Shown here in pieces: positions 9,351-16,759 of a stretch of 64,000 nucleotides of DNA (the first letter of the stretch is position 1; the number at the start of each line of letters is the position of its first letter). Origin of the DNA: Frigoribacterium faeni (GTDB taxonomy: Bacteria; Actinomycetota; Actinomycetes; Actinomycetales; Microbacteriaceae); NCBI RefSeq assembly GCF_007988805.1, contig NZ_BJUV01000013.1:29226-93225 (forward strand), read 5' to 3'. The position numbers and the translations under genes were made by a program. The notes below the pieces were generated by a model. The model searched no databases. It saw only the letters and a list, made by a program, of their open reading frames with translations, and had not been told where the DNA came from.

Positions 9351-9373
9351 CTTTTCTTCCTTAGAATGGCCGG

Positions 9374-10639
9374 GTGATCGATCCCCAACTCCTCCGCGAC
9401 GCCCCCGACCTCATCAAGACGAGTCAGCGTGCTCGGGGTGAGTCCGAGTCGGCGGTCGACGACGCGGTCGCCGCCGACGGTGCCCGCCGTGCCGCCATCG
9501 CGACGTTCGAGGCGCTGCGCGCCGAGCAGAACGCGTTCGGCAAGACGGTCGCGAAGGCGCCGAAGGACGAGAAGAAGGCGCTGGTCGCTCAGGCGCAGGA
9601 GCTCGCGGGCAGGGTCAAGGCGGCCCAGGCCGAGTCGACGGAGGCCGACGCCGCGTTCGACGCGGCGATCCGCTCCATCGGCAACCCGATCATCGACGGG
9701 GTGCCCTCGGGTGGCGAAGAGAACTTCGTCACGCTGCGCGAGGTGGGCACGCGCCCCTCCTTCGACTTCGAACCGCTCGACCACGCCGACCTCGGCGAGA
9801 AGCTCGGCGCCATCGACATCAAGCGCGGCACCAAGGTGTCGGGCTCGCGCTTCTACTTCCTGCGCGGCATCGGCGCCCGTCTCGAGCTGGCCATCATGAA
9901 CATGGCGCTCGACCTGGCGCTCAAGAACGACTTCACGCCGCTGATCACGCCGACGCTGGTGCGCCCCGAGGTCATGGCCGGCACCGGTTTCCTCGGGTCG
10001 CACGCCGACGAGGTCTACTACCTGCCGGCCGACGATCTCTACCTGACGGGCACGAGCGAGGTCGCGCTCGCCGGCTACCACGCCGACGAGATCCTCGACC
10101 TCGACAAGGGACCGATCCGCTACGCCGGCTGGTCGACCTGCTACCGCCGTGAGGCCGGGGCCGCCGGACGCGACAACCGCGGCATCCTCCGCGTGCACCA
10201 GTTCAACAAGCTCGAGATGTTCACCTTCGTGCACCCCGACCAGGCCGAGGCCGAGCACCTCGAACTCGTCGGGTTCCAGGAGCAGATGATGCAGGCGCTC
10301 GGCCTCAACTACCGCGTGATCGACGTCGCGGCCGGCGACCTCGGTTCGAGCGCCGCCCGCAAGTACGACATCGAGGCGTGGGTGCCGACCCAGGGCACCT
10401 ACCGCGAGCTGAGCAGCACCTCGAACTGCACCACGTTCCAGGCCCGCCGACTCGACATCCGCTACCGCACCGAGAGCGGCAAGACGGCTCCGGTCGCGAC
10501 GCTCAACGGCACCCTCGCGACGACGCGCTGGCTGGTCGCGATCCTCGAGACGCACCAGCAGGCCGACGGCTCGGTCGTCGTGCCCGAGGCGCTGCGCCCG
10601 TACCTGGGCGGCCTCGAGGTCATCGAGCCGGTCGCATGA
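9374..10639 (+). CDS. serS: seryl-tRNA synthetase
   Basis: This 421-residue class II synthetase charges tRNA-Ser and tRNA-Sec. The N-terminal coiled-coil arm (about residues 30-100, rich in Lys/Glu/Ala) is followed by the catalytic core with motif 2 ([19 protein letters not shown]) and motif 3 ([15 protein letters not shown]). GTG at 9374 is set by a leaderless -10 TAGAAT six bases upstream. It overlaps the HAD gene by ATGA, and a tRNA-Ser(UGA) gene follows 1 kb downstream. Confidence 0.97.
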   Translation: MIDPQLLRDAPDLIKTSQRARGESESAVDDAVAADGARRAAIATFEALRAEQNAFGKTVAKAPKDEKKALVAQAQELAGRVKAAQAESTEADAAFDAAIRSIGNPIIDGVPSGGEENFVTLREVGTRPSFDFEPLDHADLGEKLGAIDIKRGTKVSGSRFYFLRGIGARLELAIMNMALDLALKNDFTPLITPTLVRPEVMAGTGFLGSHADEVYYLPADDLYLTGTSEVALAGYHADEILDLDKGPIRYAGWSTCYRREAGAAGRDNRGILRVHQFNKLEMFTFVHPDQAEAEHLELVGFQEQMMQALGLNYRVIDVAAGDLGSSAARKYDIEAWVPTQGTYRELSSTSNCTTFQARRLDIRYRTESGKTAPVATLNGTLATTRWLVAILETHQQADGSVVVPEALRPYLGGLEVIEPVA

Positions 10640-11481
10640 CGGCCGGGTCGTCGGCGGCCGCCGCCGTCGGGTCGATGCCCGACGACGAGCGCTGGCTGGT
10701 CTGTCTCGACATCGACGGCACGATCATGCAAGAGACCGGAACGATCAGCGACGCCGTCTCGGACGAGATCCGTCGACTCGCCGACGAGGGCCACGAGGTG
10801 ATGATCGCGACCGGTCGGTCGGTGTCGATGACGCTGCCCGTGCTCGAGCGGCTCGGCCTCGTCTCCGACTACGTGGTCTGCGCCAACGGCGCCATCACGT
10901 TGGGCCGCGACGAGAGCTCCCCCACCGGCTACAGCCAGGTCTTCGTCGAGGAGTTCGACCCGACCGACGTGCTGACGACGATCCGGTCGAACCTGTCCGA
11001 GGGCGGCTACGCCGTCGAGGATCGCGACGGCGTGATGCGCTACTGCGGCACGTTCCCGGTGATCGAGGCGGCGGGCAACGCCCAGAAGGTCGACTTCGAG
11101 CGCCTCTCCGAGCGGCCCGCGACCCGAGTGGTGGTGGTCTCGCCCGATCACGGCACCGAGGAGTTCCTCGACGTCGTCGAGCGGATGGGCCTGTCGAAGG
11201 TGAACTACAACGTCGGCTGGACGGCCTGGCTCGACATCGCGCCCGACGGCGTGACGAAGGCGACGGCGCTCGAACGGGTGCGCGACTGGCTCGACATCCC
11301 GCGCGATCGGGTGCTCGCCGCCGGCGACGGTCGCAACGACATCGACATGCTGCGCTGGGCGTCGGTCGAGGGCCGCGGAGTCGCCATGGGTCAGGCGCCC
11401 GACGACGTGGTCGAGGTCGCGAACGAGAAGACCGGCACGGATCTCGACGACGGGCTGGCGCGGGCGCTCGCGTCGCTGTGA
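10636..11481 (+). CDS. HAD-superfamily IIB (Cof-type) phosphatase
   Basis: This 281-residue hydrolase has the DxD nucleophile motif LDIDGT (Asp25, Asp27), motif II in ATGRS, a IIB cap domain, and [10 protein letters not shown] for motif IV. Cof-type enzymes dephosphorylate sugar phosphates or cofactors; the substrate is not evident. Translation is coupled to serS through an ATGA overlap, a pairing common in actinobacteria. Confidence 0.9.
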   Translation: MTAGSSAAAAVGSMPDDERWLVCLDIDGTIMQETGTISDAVSDEIRRLADEGHEVMIATGRSVSMTLPVLERLGLVSDYVVCANGAITLGRDESSPTGYSQVFVEEFDPTDVLTTIRSNLSEGGYAVEDRDGVMRYCGTFPVIEAAGNAQKVDFERLSERPATRVVVVSPDHGTEEFLDVVERMGLSKVNYNVGWTAWLDIAPDGVTKATALERVRDWLDIPRDRVLAAGDGRNDIDMLRWASVEGRGVAMGQAPDDVVEVANEKTGTDLDDGLARALASL

Positions 11482-11669
11482 CGTCGACGCGCTGATCCCG
11501 TCATCGTGAGCCCCGTGAGCGGCGGATCCGGCACCCCTCGTGAGGCCGGGGACGTCCGGTAGACTCGGCGGCGGTTGCCCGGGAGTTCGTCCCGCCACGG
11601 TCTCGCACCGCGCCGCGCTCGTCGCAGGCGCACGGAGTCCCCGTGTCGGCGTCGCCCGCCTCGGCACCG

Positions 11670-11754
11670 GGAGGGCTGTCCGAGCGGCCGATGGAGCTTG
11701 TCTTGAAAACAAGTGGGCAGAGATGTCTCGTGGGTTCGAATCCCACGCCCTCCG
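11670..11754 (+). tRNA. tRNA-Ser (anticodon UGA)
   Basis: The acceptor stem GGAGGGC pairs with GCCCTCC (11747-11753) and G11754 is the discriminator. The anticodon stem CTTGT/ACAAG encloses the loop CTTGAAA with TGA at 11704-11706. There is a long class II variable arm (GTGGGCAGAGATGTCTC) and the T loop GGGTTCGAATCCC. No CCA is encoded. Its 3' 36 bases are duplicated at 12968-13003, marking an integration site. Confidence 0.97.
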
Positions 11755-11757
11755 CTT
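11722..11757 (+). repeat. left attachment copy within the tRNA-Ser gene
   Basis: This 36-bp stretch runs from the variable arm through the T arm to three bases past the discriminator. It is identical to 12968-13003; bases on both sides differ between copies. Confidence 0.9.
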
Positions 11758-11853
11758 GAAGGACGTCGGTCGAGCCAGGGGTCGTATCGCCTGACTCGGC
11801 GTTCGACCCCCGCCGTCACGGGTCTGCCTGGTCTCGGTTAACTTTCTTTTTTT

Positions 11854-11863
11854 GCGTATACGC
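11854..11863. promoter_or_regulatory. GCGTATACGC palindrome, probable antitoxin operator
   Basis: A 10-bp perfect palindrome lies seven bases before the antitoxin ATG and contains a -10-like TATACG. It sits in an unusually T-rich promoter. Antitoxins of this kind usually repress their own operon. Confidence 0.55.
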
Positions 11864-11870
11864 TCGGCGC

Positions 11871-12365
11871 ATGGCGACCTCACTTCAACCCCGTAACCGT
11901 CACGCCGCAGCACGGACGTATTTCGCCAGCGAGGCTTCGCGTGACGACATCGTCGACTTCGCCCGCCTCCTTCGGCATCTCGATGTCGAGTCCACCGCGG
12001 ACCACAAGGGCGCAGCCCTGCAAGCACCAGATGGATCGCTTCGTCACATCCCTGACGAAGTCTTCGAGGTGCTGGAACAGGTGGCGGATGCGCTCGCCAG
12101 CGGCAGCGGGGTGACGGTCGCACCGAACGACATGCAGATGACGACTCAGCAGGCCGCCGATTTCCTCGGGGTCTCCCGTCCCACTCTGATCAAGTACTTG
12201 GAGGACGACACGATCCCCTATGAGAAACGGGGCAGGCACCGTCGTGTGCTCCTTCGCGACGTCATCGACTTCCAGGAGACGTTCCGCGTCGACCGGCGGA
12301 GCGCGCTCCGCGAGCTGGCTCGCGAGACGCAATCGCTCGAGCGTCAGAAGCGCGTCACGGAGTAG
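11871..12365 (+). CDS. antitoxin with excisionase-type HTH domain
   Basis: This 164-residue protein has a C-terminal MerR/excisionase-like helix-turn-helix (about residues 90-140: TTQQAADFLGVSRPTLIKYL, then KRGRHRRVLLRDVIDF). The N-terminal half shows no known fold. It precedes and overlaps by one base a PIN-domain toxin, the standard order of a type II system, and probably both neutralises the toxin and represses transcription. Confidence 0.85.
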   Translation: MATSLQPRNRHAAARTYFASEASRDDIVDFARLLRHLDVESTADHKGAALQAPDGSLRHIPDEVFEVLEQVADALASGSGVTVAPNDMQMTTQQAADFLGVSRPTLIKYLEDDTIPYEKRGRHRRVLLRDVIDFQETFRVDRRSALRELARETQSLERQKRVTE

Positions 12366-12922
12366 TGAACCCGGTGTCGTTTCCTGCGTTCTTCGACGCC
12401 TGCACGATCTATGGGATCAGGCTCACCGACCTGCTGCTGCGCCTCGCTGACGAGGGTGCCTTCCGGCCCCTCTGGTCAGAAGAGGTGCTCGAGGAGGTGC
12501 GGCGGAACGTCGTCGCGAACGGGATCTCCGAAGGAGGTATCGAGAAGCGATTGGCGACGATGCGTCGGTTCTTCCCCGATGCCCTGGTGACGGGCTACGA
12601 GCCGCTCATGGATTCTTTGTCCTGCGACCCCAAGGATCGGCACGTCCTCGCTGCGGCGATCCGGTCGAGAGCGGACGTCCTCGTGACCTTCAATCTCCGA
12701 GACTTCCCCGATGCGTCGCTGGATCCGTTCGACGTGGATCTCGTTCACCCCGACGACTTCCTCCTCGATCAGCTGGACCTCTTTCCCGGCCTGGTGGTGA
12801 GAGTTCTGCATGAGCTCGCCGAGGACTACAGCGACCCGCGCCAGGATGTCGATGATGTGCTCGAGGCGCTGCGGAGAGCTGGTGTGCCTCGCTTCGCCGC
12901 CGACGTCGGCCGGTACCTCTGA
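12365..12922 (+). CDS. PIN-domain ribonuclease toxin (VapC-like)
   Basis: This 185-residue protein has the acidic PIN residues spread along the chain: Asp11 in FFDACTIYG, Glu in WSEEVLEEV, Asp in DPKDRHVLAAA, and Asp in VTFNLRDFP. Such toxins cleave tRNA or rRNA when released from the antitoxin. It is longer than classical VapC (about 130 residues), with a helical C-terminus. The GTG start overlaps the antitoxin stop by one base. A conventional excisionase-partnered PIN family is the best fit. Confidence 0.87.
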   Translation: MNPVSFPAFFDACTIYGIRLTDLLLRLADEGAFRPLWSEEVLEEVRRNVVANGISEGGIEKRLATMRRFFPDALVTGYEPLMDSLSCDPKDRHVLAAAIRSRADVLVTFNLRDFPDASLDPFDVDLVHPDDFLLDQLDLFPGLVVRVLHELAEDYSDPRQDVDDVLEALRRAGVPRFAADVGRYL

Positions 12923-12967
12923 GCGCTGACGGCGTTCGCGAGCCATGGCTCGAGTCGGGATCAGCTC

Positions 12968-13003
12968 GATGTCTCGTGGGTTCGAATCCCACGCCCTCCG
13001 CTT
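12968..13003 (+). repeat. right attachment copy (tRNA-Ser 3' end duplicate)
   Basis: This exact 36-bp copy of 11722-11757 lacks the rest of the tRNA, so it cannot form a functional tRNA. It marks the right boundary of the island. Confidence 0.9.
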
Positions 13004-13008
13004 CAGCG

Positions 13009-13149
13009 TCACGCCGGCAGGCCGCCGCGCGGTGAGTCCATCCGCCGCCAGGAGCCGCCGGCGAACGGCAGCAGCGTGGCGACCGTGTCGACCGCGCCGA
13101 CGACCACGAAGGCGGGCGTGACGCCGAGGGAGTGCGCGGCGCCACCGGC
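13009..13149 (-). pseudogene. C-terminal remnant of a transporter-like gene
   Basis: Immediately beyond the right attachment copy the minus strand reads, without a start codon, a peptide with one membrane-helix-like segment (LGVTPAFVVVGAVDTVATLLPF) and a polar tail ending GGLPA plus TGA (stop 13011-13009). This looks like the last helix of an MFS-type carrier. The frame is cut at its upstream end by the word GAGGAGGCGCGG (13155-13166) and then by the stop of the dehydrogenase gene. The family assignment is weak. Confidence 0.45.
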
Positions 13150-13176
13150 CGACCCGCGCCTCCTCGACGCTCGTAC

Positions 13177-14208
13177 CTAGGCGGAGGACCGCACCCGGAT
13201 GAGGATCTTGACCTGCTCCGGATCGTCGGAGGCCGCGAACGCGCGATCGGCCTCGTCGAGGTCGAACGTGCCGGTCACGATCTCGTCGAGCGCGAACGGC
13301 TTGCGGCGGAGGAGCTCGATCGCGTGCAGGACGTCCTCCCGGACGTACATGAGGTTGCCCACGAGGGTGAGCTCGCGGTCCTGCACGAGGTCGAGGTCGA
13401 CCAGGGTGCGACCCGCGGGCACTCCGACCGTCATCAGCATCCCGCCCTTGTCGAGGGCCGCGATCGCCAGGGCGACGGTCGACTCGCGCGACACGCAGTC
13501 GACGACCACGTGCGCCGGGCCGCCGAGGAGCTCGCGAGCCCGATCGGCGGCGTCCGGGGCGGACGAGTCGAACGAGCCGTGCGCCCCGAGGCGTTCGGCC
13601 CGTGCGCGCTTGCTCTCGAGGAGATCGGCCACCACCACGCGGGACGCCCCGGCGTCGAGGGCGGCGATCGCCGCGAACAGGCCGATCGGCCCCGCTCCGA
13701 TCACCACGACGCGCTTGCCCGAGAGGTCGCCGGCCCGACGCACCGCGTGCACCGGCGTCGAGAACGGCTCGACCAGGGCGGCCCAGTCGTCGTCGAGGTC
13801 GTCGGGCAGCGCGATGACGCGATCGGCGGCGATCGCGAACTCGTCGGTCATGCCCCCGGGCGTCTGGCAGCCGAAGACGTCGAGGGTCGCGCAGATGTTG
13901 TACCGCCCCGCCCGGCACTGGTCGCAGTGTCCGCAGGCGAGGTTCGGCTCGATCACGACACGGCGACCGACCAGGCTCGGGTCCACGCCGTCGCCGACGG
14001 CCGAGACCGCCCCGACGACCTCGTGGCCCGGCCAGAACGGCAGCGACATGAAGGGATGCCGGCCGTGGGCGGCGTGCATGTCCGAACCGCAGATGCCGAC
14101 CACGGTGCTGCGGACGGTCACCTCGCCGGGACCGGCCTGAGGGGCGTCGACCGCCTCGACCCGGATGTCGTCGATCGAGTCGACGACGACGCGTCTGATG
14201 CTGCTCAT
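13177..14208 (-). CDS. zinc-dependent alcohol/polyol dehydrogenase (MDR family)
   Basis: This 343-residue enzyme has the catalytic zinc ligand Cys40 (GICGSDMH) and His62-Glu63 (PGHEV). It has four structural-zinc cysteines (Cys92, 95, 98, 106) and the NAD fold VVVIGAGPIGLFAA. It resembles threonine/sorbitol-type dehydrogenases that oxidise a sugar alcohol or aldonate. It is the last gene of the polyol operon, 14 bp after the SDR gene. An AGGAG-type ribosome-binding sequence precedes ATG at 14208. Confidence 0.9.
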   Translation of the reverse strand: MSSIRRVVVDSIDDIRVEAVDAPQAGPGEVTVRSTVVGICGSDMHAAHGRHPFMSLPFWPGHEVVGAVSAVGDGVDPSLVGRRVVIEPNLACGHCDQCRAGRYNICATLDVFGCQTPGGMTDEFAIAADRVIALPDDLDDDWAALVEPFSTPVHAVRRAGDLSGKRVVVIGAGPIGLFAAIAALDAGASRVVVADLLESKRARAERLGAHGSFDSSAPDAADRARELLGGPAHVVVDCVSRESTVALAIAALDKGGMLMTVGVPAGRTLVDLDLVQDRELTLVGNLMYVREDVLHAIELLRRKPFALDEIVTGTFDLDEADRAFAASDDPEQVKILIRVRSSA

Positions 14209-14222
14209 GATCTCCTCCTCTC

Positions 14223-14984
14223 TCAGAACGCCGTGTAGCCGCCGTCGACCACGAGCACCGAGCCCGTGATGAACGAGGCGGCCTCGCTGGCCAGGAAGAC
14301 GACGCTCGGCGCGATCTCCGACGGCAGGGCGTAGCGCTGCTGCGGGGCGTCGTCGATCCAGAAGCGCTTGAGGTCCGGACGGTCGACGGGTGCCATCTCG
14401 GTCTTGACGTAGCCCGGGGCCACGGCGTTCACCCGGATGCCGAGGGGAGCCCACTCGGCGGCCAGCGACTTGGTGAGGTGGTGCACGGCGGCCTTCGACG
14501 CGTTGTAGGCGGGCTGCCATTGCGGTCGGTTGACGATCAGGCCCGACATGCTTCCGATGTTGACGATCGAGCCCGCGCCGCGCTCCTTCATGTGGGCGCC
14601 CGCCGCGAGGCTGGCCTTCCACAGTGCGCGCACGTTGAGGTCGAAGACGTCGGCCCACTCGTCGTCCGTCACGTCGAACGACTCGTTGTGATAGCAGGTG
14701 CCCGCGTTGTTGACGAGGATGTCGAGCCCGCCGAGCTCGTCGATCGCGGTCGCCGTCATCTCGGTCACCTGGGCGTCGTCGGTGATGTCGGCGGTGATCG
14801 GCACGAACGTGTGGCCGGTCTCGCGCGCCTCGTCGACGACGGCGGCGTTGCGCTCGGCGCTGCGGCCGGCGATCGCGACCGAGGCCCCGGCCTCGGCGAG
14901 TCCGAAGGCGAAGGCCTTGCCGAGGCCCTGGTTGCCGCCCGTCACGAGGACGGTCTTGCCGTGGAGGCTGAAGGGTGAAGTCAT
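14223..14984 (-). CDS. short-chain dehydrogenase/reductase
   Basis: This 253-residue classical SDR has the cofactor motif TGGNQGLG, NNAG, the catalytic Ser of NIGSMSG, and the YxxxK pair in YNASK. The C-terminus VVDGGYTAF is typical. Members in polyol clusters oxidise pentitols or 2-keto sugars. It lies between two zinc dehydrogenases in the operon; its exact substrate is not evident. Confidence 0.9.
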   Translation of the reverse strand: MTSPFSLHGKTVLVTGGNQGLGKAFAFGLAEAGASVAIAGRSAERNAAVVDEARETGHTFVPITADITDDAQVTEMTATAIDELGGLDILVNNAGTCYHNESFDVTDDEWADVFDLNVRALWKASLAAGAHMKERGAGSIVNIGSMSGLIVNRPQWQPAYNASKAAVHHLTKSLAAEWAPLGIRVNAVAPGYVKTEMAPVDRPDLKRFWIDDAPQQRYALPSEIAPSVVFLASEAASFITGSVLVVDGGYTAF

Positions 14985-15004
14985 GGGGAGGGACCTTTCG
15001 TTGC

Positions 15005-16039
15005 TCACTGGTGGGGGTAGACGATCGACTTGAGGCTGGCCGGGTCGAGATCGCTCTCGAGGGCCTCCTCGACGTGATCGAGGTCGAAGCGGCCGGTCAC
15101 GAGCGAGTCCAGATCGACCTGGCCGCTCTCGACGAGGTGGATGCCGGCCGGCCACGTGTCCGTGTAGCGGAAGATGCCCGTGACCCAGACCTCCTTGTTC
15201 TGGATGTGCTCGACGGGCAGCGTCATCTCGGAGTTGCCCAGACCGACGAGCACGGCGTAGCCGGCCGGCCGCACCGCCTGGATCCCCGCGAACACGGCCC
15301 GCGGGGCACCGCTCGCGTCGACGAAGGCGTCGACGTCGAAGCCCGCCGTGGCCACGTCGACCTCGGCGGGGTCGACGACCTGCGTTGCGCCGTAGCCGAG
15401 GGCGCGCTCGCGCCGCTCGGGGACGAGATCGCTGACGATGACCTCGCTCGCCCCGAACGCCCGCGCCGTCTGAGCGCAGATGATGCCGATCGGCCCGGCG
15501 CCGGCGATGAGCACCCGTGAGCCGGGCACCACATGCGCCTTGCGCATCGTGGTGATCGCGACCGACAGCGGCTCGAGCAGGGCGGCGGCCTCGTCGGAGA
15601 TGCTGTCGGGCACGGCGTGGGCGAAGGCGGACTCGATGGTGACGTAGCCCGTGAACGCGCCGTCGATCGGCGGGGTCGCGTAGAACTCCATGTTCGGGCA
15701 CAGGTTGTAGTGGCCGGCGAGGCACTCGCGGCAGCGGTGGCAGGGCTTCTGCGGCTCGATGGCGACGCGCTGGCCGATCCGGGCCTCGTCCACCCCCGCG
15801 CCGACGGCGGCGATGACGCCGGACAGCTCGTGGCCCAGCACCAACGGGCCGTCGACCACGAAGTCGCCGATCCGCCCGTGTCGGAAGTAGTGCACGTCCG
15901 ACCCGCAGACGCCGACGGCGGCGACCCGGACGAGCACGTCGCCCGGTCCGGCCTGGGGCAGCGGGCGGTCCTCGATCGTGAGGGTCTTCGCGCCCTCGAG
16001 GACGCTCGTCCGCATGGAGTCGGGCAGGTTCTGGCTCAT
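15005..16039 (-). CDS. polyol (sorbitol/xylitol-type) dehydrogenase from internal start
   Basis: From ATG 16039 the 344-residue product is full length for a zinc-dependent polyol dehydrogenase. It has GVCGSDVHYF, GHELSG, the structural cysteines CHRCRECLAGHYNLC, the NAD fold AGAGPIGIICA and the polyol-type tail. A good ribosome-binding sequence GAAAGG (16052-16047) lies seven bases before the ATG, so independent initiation is plausible although the upstream epimerase frame runs into it. It would oxidise a sugar alcohol such as xylitol, arabitol or sorbitol to the ketose used by the kinase. Confidence 0.7.
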   Translation of the reverse strand: MSQNLPDSMRTSVLEGAKTLTIEDRPLPQAGPGDVLVRVAAVGVCGSDVHYFRHGRIGDFVVDGPLVLGHELSGVIAAVGAGVDEARIGQRVAIEPQKPCHRCRECLAGHYNLCPNMEFYATPPIDGAFTGYVTIESAFAHAVPDSISDEAAALLEPLSVAITTMRKAHVVPGSRVLIAGAGPIGIICAQTARAFGASEVIVSDLVPERRERALGYGATQVVDPAEVDVATAGFDVDAFVDASGAPRAVFAGIQAVRPAGYAVLVGLGNSEMTLPVEHIQNKEVWVTGIFRYTDTWPAGIHLVESGQVDLDSLVTGRFDLDHVEEALESDLDPASLKSIVYPHQ

Positions 16040-16759
16040 GGTGATGCCTTTCGGATGGGGGTTCGGGGTTCGGAGGGAGAGGAGAGCGCGGCCCGAGACG
16101 ATCCGGCGGGCCCCGGCCAGGGCCGCGGCGCCGGCGATCGTCGGGGTGACTCCGCCGTCGACGCCGACGGGCAGTCGGGCGGCGAGCGGTGCGATCTTGT
16201 CGAGGGAGGCCGGATCGGCGTCGTGCCTCGTCCCGGACGAGATGAGCATCACCAGGAGGCCGTCGACGTCGGGCACGTCCGTCGCGGGGTCCTCGCAGGG
16301 GATCTCGAGCCACACCGCCCCTCCTCGGTCGCGGAAGCGTTCGAGCGCGGACGCCTGTCGCTGCAGCGTGCCTCGATCGACCGTGACGTGGTCGAGTCGT
16401 GAGGGGTCGAGTCCGGCGAGGACGGCGTCGATCTCCCGGGCGGCGGCGGTCGTCGTGGTGGCGGGGTTCGTCCCGGGAGCCGTCGGGATCAGGTGCACGT
16501 CGACCCGGGCCTCCGGAACGCCGGAGAGCACCTCGGCCAGCTCGACCGGCGTCACGCCCCGGTGCTGACCCGATGGATCGACGATCAGGTCGACGTGGAC
16601 GGCCCGGCCGGCCCGCGCGAGCGCCCGAGCAGCGTCGACCCGCGAGCCCGCGGGCGCCGCGTAGAGGCTTCCGGCGACGACCACGCCGCGGGCGGCGACG
16701 ACCTCCGACCACGCGGCGACGGCGAAGGAGGCGCCGTCCGTCGAGATCGCCGCCGTCAC
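15005..16759 (-). CDS. ribulose-phosphate 3-epimerase-like domain fused in frame to polyol dehydrogenase
   Basis: One open frame of 584 residues starts with GTG at 16759, overlapping the xylulokinase stop as GTGA. It has no stop between two parts. Residues 1 to about 235 form a divergent pentulose-phosphate 3-epimerase TIM barrel (VHVDLIVD, VDVHLIP, VMLISSG, VDGGVTP, ARRIVSGRALL). Residues 241-584 are a complete MDR dehydrogenase. The join (HPKGITMSQNLP) has an internal ribosome-binding site and ATG, so both a fusion and a separate dehydrogenase may be made. The epimerase would pass xylulose-5-phosphate to ribulose-5-phosphate after the kinase. A missing stop through mutation or sequencing error is the alternative. 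Confidence 0.72.
   Translation of the reverse strand: MTAAISTDGASFAVAAWSEVVAARGVVVAGSLYAAPAGSRVDAARALARAGRAVHVDLIVDPSGQHRGVTPVELAEVLSGVPEARVDVHLIPTAPGTNPATTTTAAAREIDAVLAGLDPSRLDHVTVDRGTLQRQASALERFRDRGGAVWLEIPCEDPATDVPDVDGLLVMLISSGTRHDADPASLDKIAPLAARLPVGVDGGVTPTIAGAAALAGARRIVSGRALLSLRTPNPHPKGITMSQNLPDSMRTSVLEGAKTLTIEDRPLPQAGPGDVLVRVAAVGVCGSDVHYFRHGRIGDFVVDGPLVLGHELSGVIAAVGAGVDEARIGQRVAIEPQKPCHRCRECLAGHYNLCPNMEFYATPPIDGAFTGYVTIESAFAHAVPDSISDEAAALLEPLSVAITTMRKAHVVPGSRVLIAGAGPIGIICAQTARAFGASEVIVSDLVPERRERALGYGATQVVDPAEVDVATAGFDVDAFVDASGAPRAVFAGIQAVRPAGYAVLVGLGNSEMTLPVEHIQNKEVWVTGIFRYTDTWPAGIHLVESGQVDLDSLVTGRFDLDHVEEALESDLDPASLKSIVYPHQ

Larger units (their letters stand above)
11722..13003 (+). 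mobile_element. 1.25-kb tRNA-Ser integrated island carrying only a toxin-antitoxin pair
   Basis: A perfect 36-bp duplication of the tRNA-Ser 3' end (11722-11757 and 12968-13003) encloses the antitoxin and toxin genes and nothing else. This is the footprint of site-specific integration into a tRNA gene that leaves the tRNA intact on one side. No integrase or excisionase-recombinase is present, so it would need help in trans or is a deletion remnant of a larger element. The AT-rich bases before the antitoxin (near 11838-11855) contrast with the neighbours and support foreign origin. Confidence 0.75.

Noticed and set aside
12968..13003. Second tRNA-Ser gene
   Set aside because: Only the variable-arm end, T arm and 3' acceptor strand are present; the 5' half and anticodon are missing, so it is an attachment-site copy.
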